DNA of 64,000 nucleotides from Zymobacter sp047495495 (GTDB lineage Bacteria; Pseudomonadota; Gammaproteobacteria; Pseudomonadales; Halomonadaceae). The position numbers were made by a program, and so were the translations under genes. Positions 16,642 to 25,341 of this stretch are shown piece by piece; the stretch's first letter is position 1; every line of letters begins with the position of its first letter. The notes beneath the pieces were generated by a model. That model saw only the letters and a list, made by a program, of their open reading frames with translations, did not search any database and was not told the DNA's origin. The stretch lies in the NCBI RefSeq assembly GCF_047495495.1, contig NZ_CP179930.1:2542001-2606000 (forward strand). The letters are read 5' to 3'.

Positions 16642-18075
16642 ATGACGACCACTTCTCTCTACCCCATCATTCTGGCCGGGGGCACGGGCAGCCGCCTGTG
16701 GCCACTGTCGCGCGCGCAGCACCCGAAGCAGTTCCTGTGCCTCGATGGGCAGTACACCATGCTACAAGACGCCGTACGCCGCCTCGATGGGCTGCAGCAC
16801 AAGGCCCCGATCATCGTCTGTAACGAACAATACCGTTTCATCGTCGCCGATCAGCTGCTGCAGTTGCCGTCGCAGGCCTATGACATTTTGCTCGAACCTG
16901 CCCGGCGCAATACGGCACCGTCGATCGCGCTGGCCGCCTTCGATGCCCTGCGCCGCGAACCGGAGGGTGACCCTCTGCTGCTGGTGCTGGCAGCCGACCA
17001 TGTGATCCGTGATACCGCCGCTTTCCAGCGCAGCGTCCAACACGCCATTCCACTGGCAGAAGCGGGACGCCTGGTGACATTCGGAACCGTGCCTGAACGC
17101 CCGGAAACCGGCTATGGCTACATTCGCCGCGGCAAGCCGCTGAGCGAGCCGGACGCGTTCGACGTCGATCGCTTCGTCGAAAAACCCGATAGCGCAGATG
17201 CCGAAGCCTACGTCAGCAGCGGCGACTACTACTGGAACAGCGGTATGTTCTTGTTCCGCGCTCGCCGCTATCTGGAAGCACTGCAAACGCACCGTCCGGA
17301 CATCTACGAAGCCTGTGAAACGGCCATGCAGAGCCTGACCCAAGGTGAGGATTTCGAGCGCGTTGACAGCGATGCCTTCAAACAGTGTCCCGCCGAATCC
17401 ATCGACTATGCCGTGATGGAGCAGACTAGCGATGCGGCCGTGGTGGCAATGGACGCAGGCTGGAGCGATGTTGGTTCATGGGATTCGTTGTGGGACATCA
17501 AGCCTCACGATGCCAATGGCAACGCCACGCACGGCGATGTCATCAGCTTCGATACACATGACAGCTACATTCGTTCGGAATCCGCGCTGGTCGCCACGCT
17601 GGGCGTGAAAGACCTGATCGTCGTGCAGACCAAAGATGCCGTACTGATCGCTGATCGCCATCACGCTCAGGATGTGCGCAAGGTCGTCGCCGAGCTGGAA
17701 CGCACCGGCCGTCGCGAGCAGGAGACCCAGCTGGAAGTGTTCCGTCCGTGGGGCAAGTACGCCTCCATCGACGAAGGCAAACGCTATCTGGTCAAACGCA
17801 TTACCGTGAAACCGGGCGCACAGCTGTCACTGCAGATGCACCATCACCGTGCCGAGCACTGGATAGTGGTCACGGGAACAGCACGCGTGGTGCTTGAAAA
17901 CGAAAGCCATCTGTTGAGCGAGAACGAATCCATCTATATCCCGCTGGGCCAGACCCACCGTCTGGAAAACCCGGGCAAGATTCCGCTTGAACTGATCGAA
18001 GTCAGCTCTGGCGCCTATATCGGCGAAGACGACATCGTGCGCTTCGAAGACCACTACGGACGGACGTCACGCTAA
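16642..18075 (+). CDS. manC: Mannose-1-phosphate guanylyltransferase / mannose-6-phosphate isomerase
   Basis: A bifunctional type-II enzyme (477 aa) that makes GDP-mannose. The N-terminal nucleotidyltransferase domain has AGGTGSRLWPLSRAQHPKQF at residues 11-30 and FVEKPD near 178, with FWNSGMFLF-type YYWNSGMFLF near 195. The C-terminal cupin isomerase domain has FRPWGKYASID near 370 and the metal-site stretch LSLQMHHHRAEHWIVV near 395. GGAGA precedes the ATG. It heads a five-gene run whose other members look like glycan polymerisation, export and processing factors, so GDP-mannose is the likely sugar donor. algA, cpsB and xanB are alternative names for this family. Confidence 0.95.
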   Translation: MTTTSLYPIILAGGTGSRLWPLSRAQHPKQFLCLDGQYTMLQDAVRRLDGLQHKAPIIVCNEQYRFIVADQLLQLPSQAYDILLEPARRNTAPSIALAAFDALRREPEGDPLLLVLAADHVIRDTAAFQRSVQHAIPLAEAGRLVTFGTVPERPETGYGYIRRGKPLSEPDAFDVDRFVEKPDSADAEAYVSSGDYYWNSGMFLFRARRYLEALQTHRPDIYEACETAMQSLTQGEDFERVDSDAFKQCPAESIDYAVMEQTSDAAVVAMDAGWSDVGSWDSLWDIKPHDANGNATHGDVISFDTHDSYIRSESALVATLGVKDLIVVQTKDAVLIADRHHAQDVRKVVAELERTGRREQETQLEVFRPWGKYASIDEGKRYLVKRITVKPGAQLSLQMHHHRAEHWIVVTGTARVVLENESHLLSENESIYIPLGQTHRLENPGKIPLELIEVSSGAYIGEDDIVRFEDHYGRTSR

Positions 18076-18983
18076 TGCGCGCTTTTACGCAATCAACGCG
18101 GGATAGGCTACGCAAAGCCGCTTCCGTACCATCGGCACTGTGTAGCATGGCCCTGCTAACAGCAGGGCTTTCCTCGTCATTCGAGGCACAGGCCGCGGCA
18201 TGGGTGCAGCCGCAGGGCAAGGGCGAGGTGATCGTTCAGTACTTGCAGTGGAGCAGCCATACCACCTACAACCGCCACTCATCGCGCGAAGCCTACGGCG
18301 ACAACGGCAAGAGCAGCCTCAAGCAGCTTAATCCCTATGTGGAATACGGCCTGACGCCGGACGTCACGCTGATCGGCAACTTCTACCTGAAGCAAGCCAG
18401 CTACAGCAACGACGCCGATTACGGTCACCGCAGTACGACCGCGTTCGGCGATCAGGAAATGGGGATCCGTTATAACTTGCCCCCGACCTTTGCCGGACTG
18501 GATGCGCCGTGGGTAGGCGCCGCGCAGTGGCTGCTGGTGCTGCCCTTTTATAGCCGCCACAAGGATGGCAGCCAGCCCGATGTCGGTATGGGTGGGATCG
18601 GCAACGAGTTCCGTTACAGCATCGGTCGCCCGATCAGCCTGTTTGATCGACCGGGCTATATCGACCTTGGCACCGCACTGCGTCTGCGCACGGGCGGACC
18701 TGCCGATGAATGGCGCGTCGACATCGCGTCGGGACTGTACCTGACGCCGAAATGGCTGATGATCGGTGAGATCAACCAGATCACCGGGCTGCGCAACGGT
18801 CACGACAATGGTGACAACCCCAGCCTCGACCCCTACAACTACAACCAGACCAAGCTGCGCCTGTCCTTCGTGCGTCAGATAAGCGACTCGACGCGCCTCC
18901 AGCTGGGCTACGAATACTACGCCGCTGGCCGCAATACCGGCGCAGGTGGCGCACCGTTCGTCGGTTTCTGGTGGCATTTCTAA
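18075..18983 (+). CDS. Outer-membrane beta-barrel protein of the exopolysaccharide operon
   Basis: A 302-aa protein whose ATG shares one base with the manC stop (TAATG). It has a long signal peptide ending near FEAQAAAW. The body shows alternating polar/hydrophobic strands throughout (LNPYVEYGLTPDVTLIGNF, GYIDLGTALRLRTGG, RLQLGYEYYAAGRN) and a terminal Phe (FWWHF), the classical BAM signal. No known domain was recognised. By position it could serve as a polymer exit pore, in the role BcsC's barrel fills for cellulose, but it lacks TPR repeats. Confidence 0.7.
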   Translation: MRAFTQSTRDRLRKAASVPSALCSMALLTAGLSSSFEAQAAAWVQPQGKGEVIVQYLQWSSHTTYNRHSSREAYGDNGKSSLKQLNPYVEYGLTPDVTLIGNFYLKQASYSNDADYGHRSTTAFGDQEMGIRYNLPPTFAGLDAPWVGAAQWLLVLPFYSRHKDGSQPDVGMGGIGNEFRYSIGRPISLFDRPGYIDLGTALRLRTGGPADEWRVDIASGLYLTPKWLMIGEINQITGLRNGHDNGDNPSLDPYNYNQTKLRLSFVRQISDSTRLQLGYEYYAAGRNTGAGGAPFVGFWWHF

Positions 18984-18993
18984 GAGCACTGAC

Positions 18994-20943
18994 ATGACGA
19001 TCGAACATACGCCGCCGCCTCAGGCGGCCCCTGCCGACGCACTGACGGGACATCCGCTGGATCTGACGCGCCAGCGTCGTCGGCTGGGCGATTACCTGAT
19101 TGATGCCAACCTGCTGACACAGGAACAGCTGCAGGACGTACTGGCACGCCAGCAAAAGTGGCACTCGCGTCTCGGCGACGTCATCCTGGCGTCTCGGCTG
19201 ATGAGCGCCTTGCAGTTCTATACGGAACTGGCCCACCACTACGAGCTGAACTTCGTCAATCTGATGGAGCACCACCCTGACGAGACACTGTTCGAAGCGG
19301 AGCACATACAGGACTATCTGCGCCATCTGGTGCTGCCGTGGCGCAGGCAGGGTGATGCGCTCGTACTGGCCGTCGCCGATCCCGACCAAGACGCGCTGGA
19401 CTGGGTACATGACCACTACGGCGACAACGTGCTGTTCGTTGGCACTGGCAAGTTCGACATTATCTGGACGCTACAGGAGATCGGTGACGAACAGCTCACC
19501 GATCATGCGCTAGGTGCCCTGGCCAACCTGAAACCCGAGCAGTCAGCACGAACGGTCATCACCAAGGGCCAGATCGTTGCGCTGTGTTTGATGGTGCTGG
19601 TCATCATCATCGGCATGGTGATTGCGCCGTCGAAGACGCTGATGATTCTCGGCATTTTGATGAGCCTGATCTTCCTGATCAGCTTCGGGCTGAAGTTCCT
19701 GCTGGCATGGCAAGGCTCGCGCCACCGCATCGACGTTAAGGTCACCGATGAAGACGTAGCGGCGCTGAGCGATAAGGAGCTGCCGATCTATACCATTCTG
19801 GTGCCGATGTATAAGGAACCAGAAGTACTGCCGATCTTGGTCAACGCCCTGCGTAACCTTGACTACCCGCAGTCACGGCTCGACATCAAGCTAGTGCTGG
19901 AAGCCGACGATACCGACACGATCGACGCGGCCAAGCAGATGGGGTTGGAATCGACCTTCGAGATCATCCGTGTGCCGCCCTCCATGCCGCGCACCAAGCC
20001 CAAGGCCTGCAACTATGCGCTGCAGTTCGCCCGCGGCGAACTGCTGACCATCTACGATGCTGAGGACAAACCGGAGCCAGATCAGCTCAAGCGCGTGATC
20101 GCAGCCTTCCGCAAGTCACCCAACAACGTGGCCTGCATTCAGGCGCGCCTGAACTATTACAACGCAGATGAGAACTGGCTGACGCGGATGTTCACGCTCG
20201 AATACACGCTGTGGTTCGACTTCTACTTGCCTGCGCTTGAGCACCTGCGCATTCCGATTCCTCTCGGTGGCACATCAAACCACTTCTTGATCGACGTGCT
20301 GCGCGAAGTGCAGGCATGGGACCCGTACAACGTCACGGAAGATGCCGATCTGGGGGTACGCCTGACCCAGCTGGACTGGCGCGTCGGGGTTGTGAACTCG
20401 ACGACGTTCGAAGAGGCCAACGTCAGCGTCACCAACTGGATACGTCAACGGTCACGCTGGCTGAAGGGGTACATGCAGACCTACTTGGTGCACATGCGCA
20501 ACCCCATCAAGTTCTATCGGATGACGGGCGGCCCGGGGTTCTGGGGCTTCCAGTTTTTCGTCGGCGGTACGGTGCTAACACCGCTGCTGGTGCCGTTCAC
20601 CCTAATCCCCTACGTGGTATGGCTGTGCACGCGCACGACGATGTTCGACGACCTGTTTCCGCCGTTCGTGATGTATACGAACTTGTTCACCCTCTTGATT
20701 GGTAACGGCTTCTTCATCTATCTCACGTTGCTGGCATCCTTCAAGCGTCGCTACTACCGCTTGGCCCCGTATGCGCTCACCGTACCCGCCTATTGGCTGT
20801 TGCAGACCATCGCGGCATTCAAGGGGCTGTGGCAGTTGATCAGCAAACCGTTCTACTGGGAAAAGACCACTCATGGCATTAGCAAACAGACAGAAATCGA
20901 ACGCGAAGCCGCGCTGGATAACCAGACGCCTCGTACGCCCTGA
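18994..20943 (+). CDS. Membrane GT2 polysaccharide synthase with N-terminal MshEN-type domain
   Basis: A 649-aa protein. The N-terminus carries two 24-residue MshEN-like motifs, R30-L31-G32 to Q53 and R59-L60-G61 to H82. They are separated by five residues, the published arrangement for c-di-GMP binding in MshE-type ATPases. Two transmembrane helices follow (about 193-240). A family-2 glycosyltransferase domain comes next: EADD at 303-306, YDAEDKPE (DAED 355-358), TEDADLG at 448-454 and QRSRWLKG at 485-492. These are the D, DxD, TED and QxxRW signatures of processive synthases. Several helices lie after residue 515. Start ATG 18994 lies 10 nt after the preceding stop with AAGAG upstream. Predicted role: c-di-GMP-controlled polymerisation and inner-membrane translocation of a glycan. 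Confidence 0.8.
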   Translation: MTIEHTPPPQAAPADALTGHPLDLTRQRRRLGDYLIDANLLTQEQLQDVLARQQKWHSRLGDVILASRLMSALQFYTELAHHYELNFVNLMEHHPDETLFEAEHIQDYLRHLVLPWRRQGDALVLAVADPDQDALDWVHDHYGDNVLFVGTGKFDIIWTLQEIGDEQLTDHALGALANLKPEQSARTVITKGQIVALCLMVLVIIIGMVIAPSKTLMILGILMSLIFLISFGLKFLLAWQGSRHRIDVKVTDEDVAALSDKELPIYTILVPMYKEPEVLPILVNALRNLDYPQSRLDIKLVLEADDTDTIDAAKQMGLESTFEIIRVPPSMPRTKPKACNYALQFARGELLTIYDAEDKPEPDQLKRVIAAFRKSPNNVACIQARLNYYNADENWLTRMFTLEYTLWFDFYLPALEHLRIPIPLGGTSNHFLIDVLREVQAWDPYNVTEDADLGVRLTQLDWRVGVVNSTTFEEANVSVTNWIRQRSRWLKGYMQTYLVHMRNPIKFYRMTGGPGFWGFQFFVGGTVLTPLLVPFTLIPYVVWLCTRTTMFDDLFPPFVMYTNLFTLLIGNGFFIYLTLLASFKRRYYRLAPYALTVPAYWLLQTIAAFKGLWQLISKPFYWEKTTHGISKQTEIEREAALDNQTPRTP

Positions 20944-22402
20944 GTTCGCCGCTGCCCTACTGCTGACCGGACTGCTGATCTGGCTGACCTATTGGCTGAT
21001 GGGGCACGGCTATATCAGCGGCCCGGCGCTGACGCAGTACAACTGGCAGCGCGTCGCCACGTCGACACACAACCTCGGCGCCTATCTGGTACTGATCTAC
21101 CCCCCCGTGCCGACGGCACTGGGGCTACTGCTGTCGTGGATACCGGGCGTTGCGCCAGTCTTCGCACCGTATCTGCTGCAAATCCTGTGCTGCGTCGTGC
21201 TGCTCAGCGCTGCTTGGCAGGACATCGCCCGTGGACAGGGGCGCTGGATGGCGCTGCTGATGGTCGGACTAGTGCTGATCCAGCCGATCTTTCTGTGGAT
21301 CGCCACGTCGGGCTATCTGGCACTGGAACTGCTGATGCTGTACGCCCTGTGCCGCTCCATGCAGCGTTTGGAGGACGAACCGGACGTGCATACGCTGCTG
21401 CGCATCGGCGCGGTGCTGTTCGTGATGTTCCTGACCAACGCCCATGCGGGGCTGTTTTTGCTGATCCTGGTACCTGCACTGTTGCTGGTAGCACCGCGTG
21501 AGATCATCAAGCGCTCACCGGTCGCGTTCCACCTGATCTGCTATGTACCGGTCGTCTTTCTGGTGCTGTGCTGGTGCTACGTCAACTGGCTGTATACGGG
21601 CGACCTGCTGGCGCCGTTCCGAATATCGACCTCGCTGCTGCAGGATATCCGCCAGTCGGTAACCGATCTGACGCCAAGCGCGCTCTCGTCATGGTGGTGG
21701 TACGACCCGCTGTACGTCATCGTTGGCGGGCTGATCGCGTTCCCAACGCTCCTGATGATTCCCACCATCCGCTCATCCATTATCCGGCGTGCGCTTGCCG
21801 TACTGCTGATCGTCATCGTGGGCACCGCACTGATCGACAACTGGCTACACGGCCAAACCCTGCCGATCGAGTTCATCGCGCTGCTGCTGGCACCACTGCT
21901 GGTGTCACTTCGCAGCGTGCGTCCGCGCTGGCTGGCCGTGATTCTGCTGATGGTAGGACTGCCCGGCGGATGGCTGATCATCGAACGCCAATCCACCTCT
22001 GTGGTCGTAGAAGAATGGCGCGATACGCTGATGGGGCGTCCGACCGAAATGTTCCGCGATGAGACGCAGCTGTGCCATTGGCTGACCGAGCATCCGAAAC
22101 CGACGGTTGTCGACGACGTGCATGCCTACCCGATGATCGCCAACTGTCAGGACGCCGCCCAGCCCATCACGCCGGCCGACGACGCATTCCAGGCCTTGAT
22201 CTCGCCGAAGCTGACAGCTGAACGCATCGTTGTCATCGACCCGTACGTAACGCGCGGCCGCCCAGACCGCTTGACTCGCCGCTATCCATCGCTGTGGTCG
22301 ACGGGGCATCCGGGCTACCACTTCGTTCACGAACAGGGAAGCTACCGCATATGGGAAAGAGACGCGTCCAGCGAGCCGTCCGCGCCACCGCAGCCGCACT
22401 GA
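20873..22402 (+). CDS. Polytopic membrane protein of the exopolysaccharide operon, GT-C-like architecture
   Basis: A 509-aa protein with about ten hydrophobic helices over residues 25-385 and a polar C-terminal domain (about 390-509). Its start overlaps the synthase gene by 71 nt; no later start keeps the first helix. After helix 1 is a periplasmic loop with NLGAYLVLIYPPVPTALG, reminiscent in layout of GT-C enzymes, but I see no clear catalytic acidic pair and no certain family. It could be a second glycosyltransferase, a decorating enzyme or a polymer-secretion partner. It is certainly part of the operon by overlap on both sides. Confidence 0.6.
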   Translation: MALANRQKSNAKPRWITRRLVRPEFAAALLLTGLLIWLTYWLMGHGYISGPALTQYNWQRVATSTHNLGAYLVLIYPPVPTALGLLLSWIPGVAPVFAPYLLQILCCVVLLSAAWQDIARGQGRWMALLMVGLVLIQPIFLWIATSGYLALELLMLYALCRSMQRLEDEPDVHTLLRIGAVLFVMFLTNAHAGLFLLILVPALLLVAPREIIKRSPVAFHLICYVPVVFLVLCWCYVNWLYTGDLLAPFRISTSLLQDIRQSVTDLTPSALSSWWWYDPLYVIVGGLIAFPTLLMIPTIRSSIIRRALAVLLIVIVGTALIDNWLHGQTLPIEFIALLLAPLLVSLRSVRPRWLAVILLMVGLPGGWLIIERQSTSVVVEEWRDTLMGRPTEMFRDETQLCHWLTEHPKPTVVDDVHAYPMIANCQDAAQPITPADDAFQALISPKLTAERIVVIDPYVTRGRPDRLTRRYPSLWSTGHPGYHFVHEQGSYRIWERDASSEPSAPPQPH

Positions 22403-23331
22403 CGCTGTGCTGGTGCGCCAGCGCAGCGGCCATGTGGACAGGGGCCAACGTCAAAACTTCCCCGGCCGTGCCTTGGGGCAGCGATGCGGCCATGCAGTCA
22501 CTGCAGCAGCTGGCGAAGGCTGGGGCCGAGCAGGCCCTGCTGGTAGCATTCGCATGGCAACCCGATGTCTCAAGCAATGCCCCCGCATTGGGCAGCGATA
22601 GCGATCCCGAGCGGGTACGCGCCGGGCTGCGTCAGATGAGGCAGGCAGGCCTATCACCTATTCTCAAGGTGCATGTCTGGATACCGAACCACTGGGCGGG
22701 TGACGCAAAACCCACTGATATCGACCAATGGTTCACCGCTTATCAGGCCGCGCTGATACCGCTATTGGACGTTGCAGAGCAGGAACACGCTTCGGCTGTG
22801 GTGCTGGGCACCGAGCTGCGCCAGCTTGAGCACAGCGCCCACTGGCCCGCTCTGGCGACTCTCGCCCGCCAACACTACAGTGGCAAGCTGGCGTATGTGA
22901 CCGACAGTTTGGCCCAAGCGGAAGCGTTTCCGTGGTGGTCTTCCTTCGACATCATCGGCACCAGCCTCTACCCCTCTCTGCCGGAAGATCGCCAGCAGCG
23001 CCAGACCACGATGGATAATGCCGCACAACGACTGGCGGCACTGGGACAGCGCCAGCAGCGTCCGGTGTGGGCCGCCGAGATCGGCCTGCGCTCCTGCACC
23101 ACCAGTCTGTCCAAACCGTGGGAAAGTCCCGAACAGTGCAGCGGCCACGTCGCCGAACACCTGCAATTTGACGTACTGCGTCAGTGGCAGGACACCCTCG
23201 CGGCACACGGCATCGACGGCATGGCGATCTGGTGCTGGTACACCGACCCGAACGTCGGCGGCGAACAGGACTCCGATTTTACTGTTCAGGGCAAGGATGC
23301 CGAACGCCTGTTCAAGGCCTCCTCACCCTGA
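22351..23331 (+). CDS. Secreted GH113-like glycosidase (candidate mannanase)
   Basis: A 326-aa TIM-barrel hydrolase candidate. The signal peptide covers residues 1-27 (cleavage near CASAAA). Barrel strands appear as QALLVAFAWQ, SPILKVHVWIP, ASAVVLGTELRQLE, FDIIGTSLYPSL, PVWAAEIGLRS and GMAIWCWYTDP. Glu155 in GTEL and Glu243 in AEIG occupy the acid/base and nucleophile positions of GH113, a family of beta-1,4-mannanases. The start at 22351 overlaps the preceding gene by 52 nt; a start further upstream would break the signal peptide. It probably trims or edits the polymer in the periplasm, as BcsZ does for cellulose. The mannan link agrees with manC heading the operon. Confidence 0.7.
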   Translation: MGKRRVQRAVRATAAALTLCWCASAAAMWTGANVKTSPAVPWGSDAAMQSLQQLAKAGAEQALLVAFAWQPDVSSNAPALGSDSDPERVRAGLRQMRQAGLSPILKVHVWIPNHWAGDAKPTDIDQWFTAYQAALIPLLDVAEQEHASAVVLGTELRQLEHSAHWPALATLARQHYSGKLAYVTDSLAQAEAFPWWSSFDIIGTSLYPSLPEDRQQRQTTMDNAAQRLAALGQRQQRPVWAAEIGLRSCTTSLSKPWESPEQCSGHVAEHLQFDVLRQWQDTLAAHGIDGMAIWCWYTDPNVGGEQDSDFTVQGKDAERLFKASSP

Positions 23332-23368
23332 TGACCTTCCCGCCACGAAATACCCGATGATAGAACCA

Positions 23369-23400
23369 GAGGGGCGGAACCAGTGAAGGTTCCGCCCCTC
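23369..23400. terminator. Strong hairpin after the exopolysaccharide operon
   Basis: A perfect 13-bp stem (GAGGGGCGGAACC at 23369-23381 with 23388-23400) and a 6-nt loop, 37 nt after the last operon stop. There is no T tract, so it may be a weak terminator or an RNA-stabilising hairpin. Confidence 0.6.
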
Positions 23401-23721
23401 TGAATCACCGCTGTATACCGTACGCACACGCATTCCCCTCTCCTCATCAACAGCACACTGCAAGAGACCGAACACCACCGCCGATGAGAAACGATCGCGT
23501 CTTCTCCAACCCTTATCAAAAAGTAACTTTTATCCAAAATACACTTATAACTTACTAAAAGACTAAGTATTATTTATTCCAAATATCCTACATAAATGAA
23601 AAACAGCGGGTGTAAATACAGGATAATAGTCAGAGTGGTAGCCTATAAGGCAGTAGTACTATTCCCATAAAAGAGAGCGGCATACTAAGAATAGTACTGG
23701 AGCGTACGGGTCATTCAGGCG
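23401..23721. other. AT-rich upstream region of the autotransporter gene, no gene seen
   Basis: Base composition shifts sharply to AT from about 23510 to 23720, unlike the flanking GC-rich genes. It presumably holds the autotransporter promoter, and suggests that gene and its upstream DNA were acquired together. Confidence 0.5.
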
Positions 23722-25188
23722 ATGAAAAAATACTTTGCCATTTTAATTATATTTATTGTGACAGACCTTCCCCTCCTAGCCGTGGCCGAAGATACCGATA
23801 TCAGTACACGGCTTGACCAGCACGAAACCCGCATCAGCACGATCGAACAGGGAATGAACAGCCTCAAGGAAGAACAGAAGGCCGAGAGTGACAAGATAGT
23901 ATGGATAGATGGTTCTACCAACCGAGCCCATGACCGTATCAATGGCCTCGATAATAAAACTGACACTACCAATAACACCATACTTAAATTGAGCGCCACT
24001 CAGGACGCTCAAGGCACCACATTAAGCAGCCATGACAGCCAGATAAGCAATAATGCTCAAGGCCTTGTTGATGCCAATATCAGAATAGATAACCTAAAGA
24101 CCGAATTGGAGACTAAGGCCAGCAACGATGCTCTAAGCAACATCAATGGCAGCATCAGCAACGTGACCCAGCAGGTGACAGCTCTCACAGGAAGCGTCAC
24201 CCAGATTGAAGACCGCACAACAGCCATAGAAACACACACAGCAAGTCTCGAAGATCAGACTTCAGCCGTGCAAGCGCAGGCCGCCCAGACCGAAGCACGC
24301 ACTGGGCAGCTCGAAAGCCGAACAACAGCCATAGAAACACGCACAGCAAGTCTCGAAGATCAGACTTCAGCCGTGCAAGCGCAGGCCGCCCAGACCGAAA
24401 CACGCACTGGGCAGCTCGAAAGCCGAACAACAGCCGTAGAGACACGCACAGCAAGTCTCGAAGATCAGACTTCAGCCGTGCAAGCACAGGTCGCCCAGAC
24501 CGAAACACGCACTGGGCAGCTCGAAAGCCGAACAACAGCCGTAGAGACACGCACCACAAGTCTCGAAGATCAGGCCTCAGCCGTGCAAGCGCAGGCCGCC
24601 CAAACCGAAGCACGCACTGGGCAACTTGAAGGTCGCGCCACCACGCTAGAAGCACGAACCACAGCAACGGAGAATCAAACCAACAGCCTGGTGCAGACGC
24701 AGGCCACCACTCGCCGCCAAGTCGAAACCAACCGACAGGACATTCTGCGCATCGGCAATACCGTCGACAAGGCCATCACCCTCAATGGCGACACCTATCA
24801 GAGCAAAGCCACAGAACGCCAGCGCATTGACGGGTTGAACGATAGCATCAACCGCGTTGACCAGGCCTCCATCGAACGCACCCATCGCGCCATCGACCGA
24901 TCCAGACAATATACCGATCAGAAGGTGGCCGAGCTGCGCAGCGAGATCAGCGATGTCCGCAACGAGGAACGCGCGGGCATCGCCAGCATTACTGCATTAA
25001 GCGCCGTTCCGACGCTTGCTGGGAAAACGTTTGATGTAGGAGTCGGCATGGGCAACTTCAAGAACAGTACGGCCGTAGCGATCGGCATGCACTACCAACC
25101 TTCCAGCAACAACGTGTTCAGCCTCGGCGTCGCTACCTCGAATAGCACCGCCCCGGTGGTCGGCGCAGGTTTCAGCTACGGCTGGTAG
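23722..25188 (+). CDS. Trimeric autotransporter adhesin (YadA-type anchor)
   Basis: A 488-aa protein with a signal peptide (MKKYFAILIIFIVTDLPLLA, cleavage near AVA-EDTD). A long coiled-coil stalk (about 30-400) follows. The stalk includes four 35-residue repeats at 165-304 of the type TAIETRTASLEDQTSAVQAQ, then a degenerate fifth copy. A C-terminal YadA anchor (about 420-488) has AGIASITALSAVPTLAGKT, GVGMGNFKNSTAVAIGM and a final FSYGW. The stalk's Ser/Thr/Gln/Asn-rich coiled coil has no globular head that I recognise. It should trimerise in the outer membrane and mediate adhesion or autoaggregation. The ribosome-binding site is weak. Confidence 0.88.
   Translation: MKKYFAILIIFIVTDLPLLAVAEDTDISTRLDQHETRISTIEQGMNSLKEEQKAESDKIVWIDGSTNRAHDRINGLDNKTDTTNNTILKLSATQDAQGTTLSSHDSQISNNAQGLVDANIRIDNLKTELETKASNDALSNINGSISNVTQQVTALTGSVTQIEDRTTAIETHTASLEDQTSAVQAQAAQTEARTGQLESRTTAIETRTASLEDQTSAVQAQAAQTETRTGQLESRTTAVETRTASLEDQTSAVQAQVAQTETRTGQLESRTTAVETRTTSLEDQASAVQAQAAQTEARTGQLEGRATTLEARTTATENQTNSLVQTQATTRRQVETNRQDILRIGNTVDKAITLNGDTYQSKATERQRIDGLNDSINRVDQASIERTHRAIDRSRQYTDQKVAELRSEISDVRNEERAGIASITALSAVPTLAGKTFDVGVGMGNFKNSTAVAIGMHYQPSSNNVFSLGVATSNSTAPVVGAGFSYGW
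24214..24633 (+). repeat. Four tandem 105-nt coding repeats in the adhesin stalk
   Basis: Units at 24214-24318, 24319-24423, 24424-24528 and 24529-24633, in frame and very similar at the DNA level, followed by a degenerate partial unit. Near-identical DNA allows copy-number change by slippage or recombination without frameshift. Confidence 0.95.
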
Positions 25189-25341
25189 CGAGTAGCATGT
25201 TGCGTGCAAAGGGTTTCAAGAACACGCTTTTATCGTGCGGAGCATCTCAAAATTAGCTGCTGCCAAATAGTATGCCCAAGGCCCTGCCTCTCGACAGAAG
25301 TACCGCAGCGCACCAACACCTCGCGTACGCTGCGTCATGAT

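Noticed and set aside
18279..19416. Long minus-strand ORFs (238 and 211 codons)
   Set aside because: Antisense to the barrel and synthase genes of the EPS operon; no family texture or ribosome-binding site.
24214..24633. Possible CRISPR array (regular repeats)
   Set aside because: The 105-nt units are contiguous, in frame and encode coiled-coil heptads of the adhesin; there are no unique spacers.
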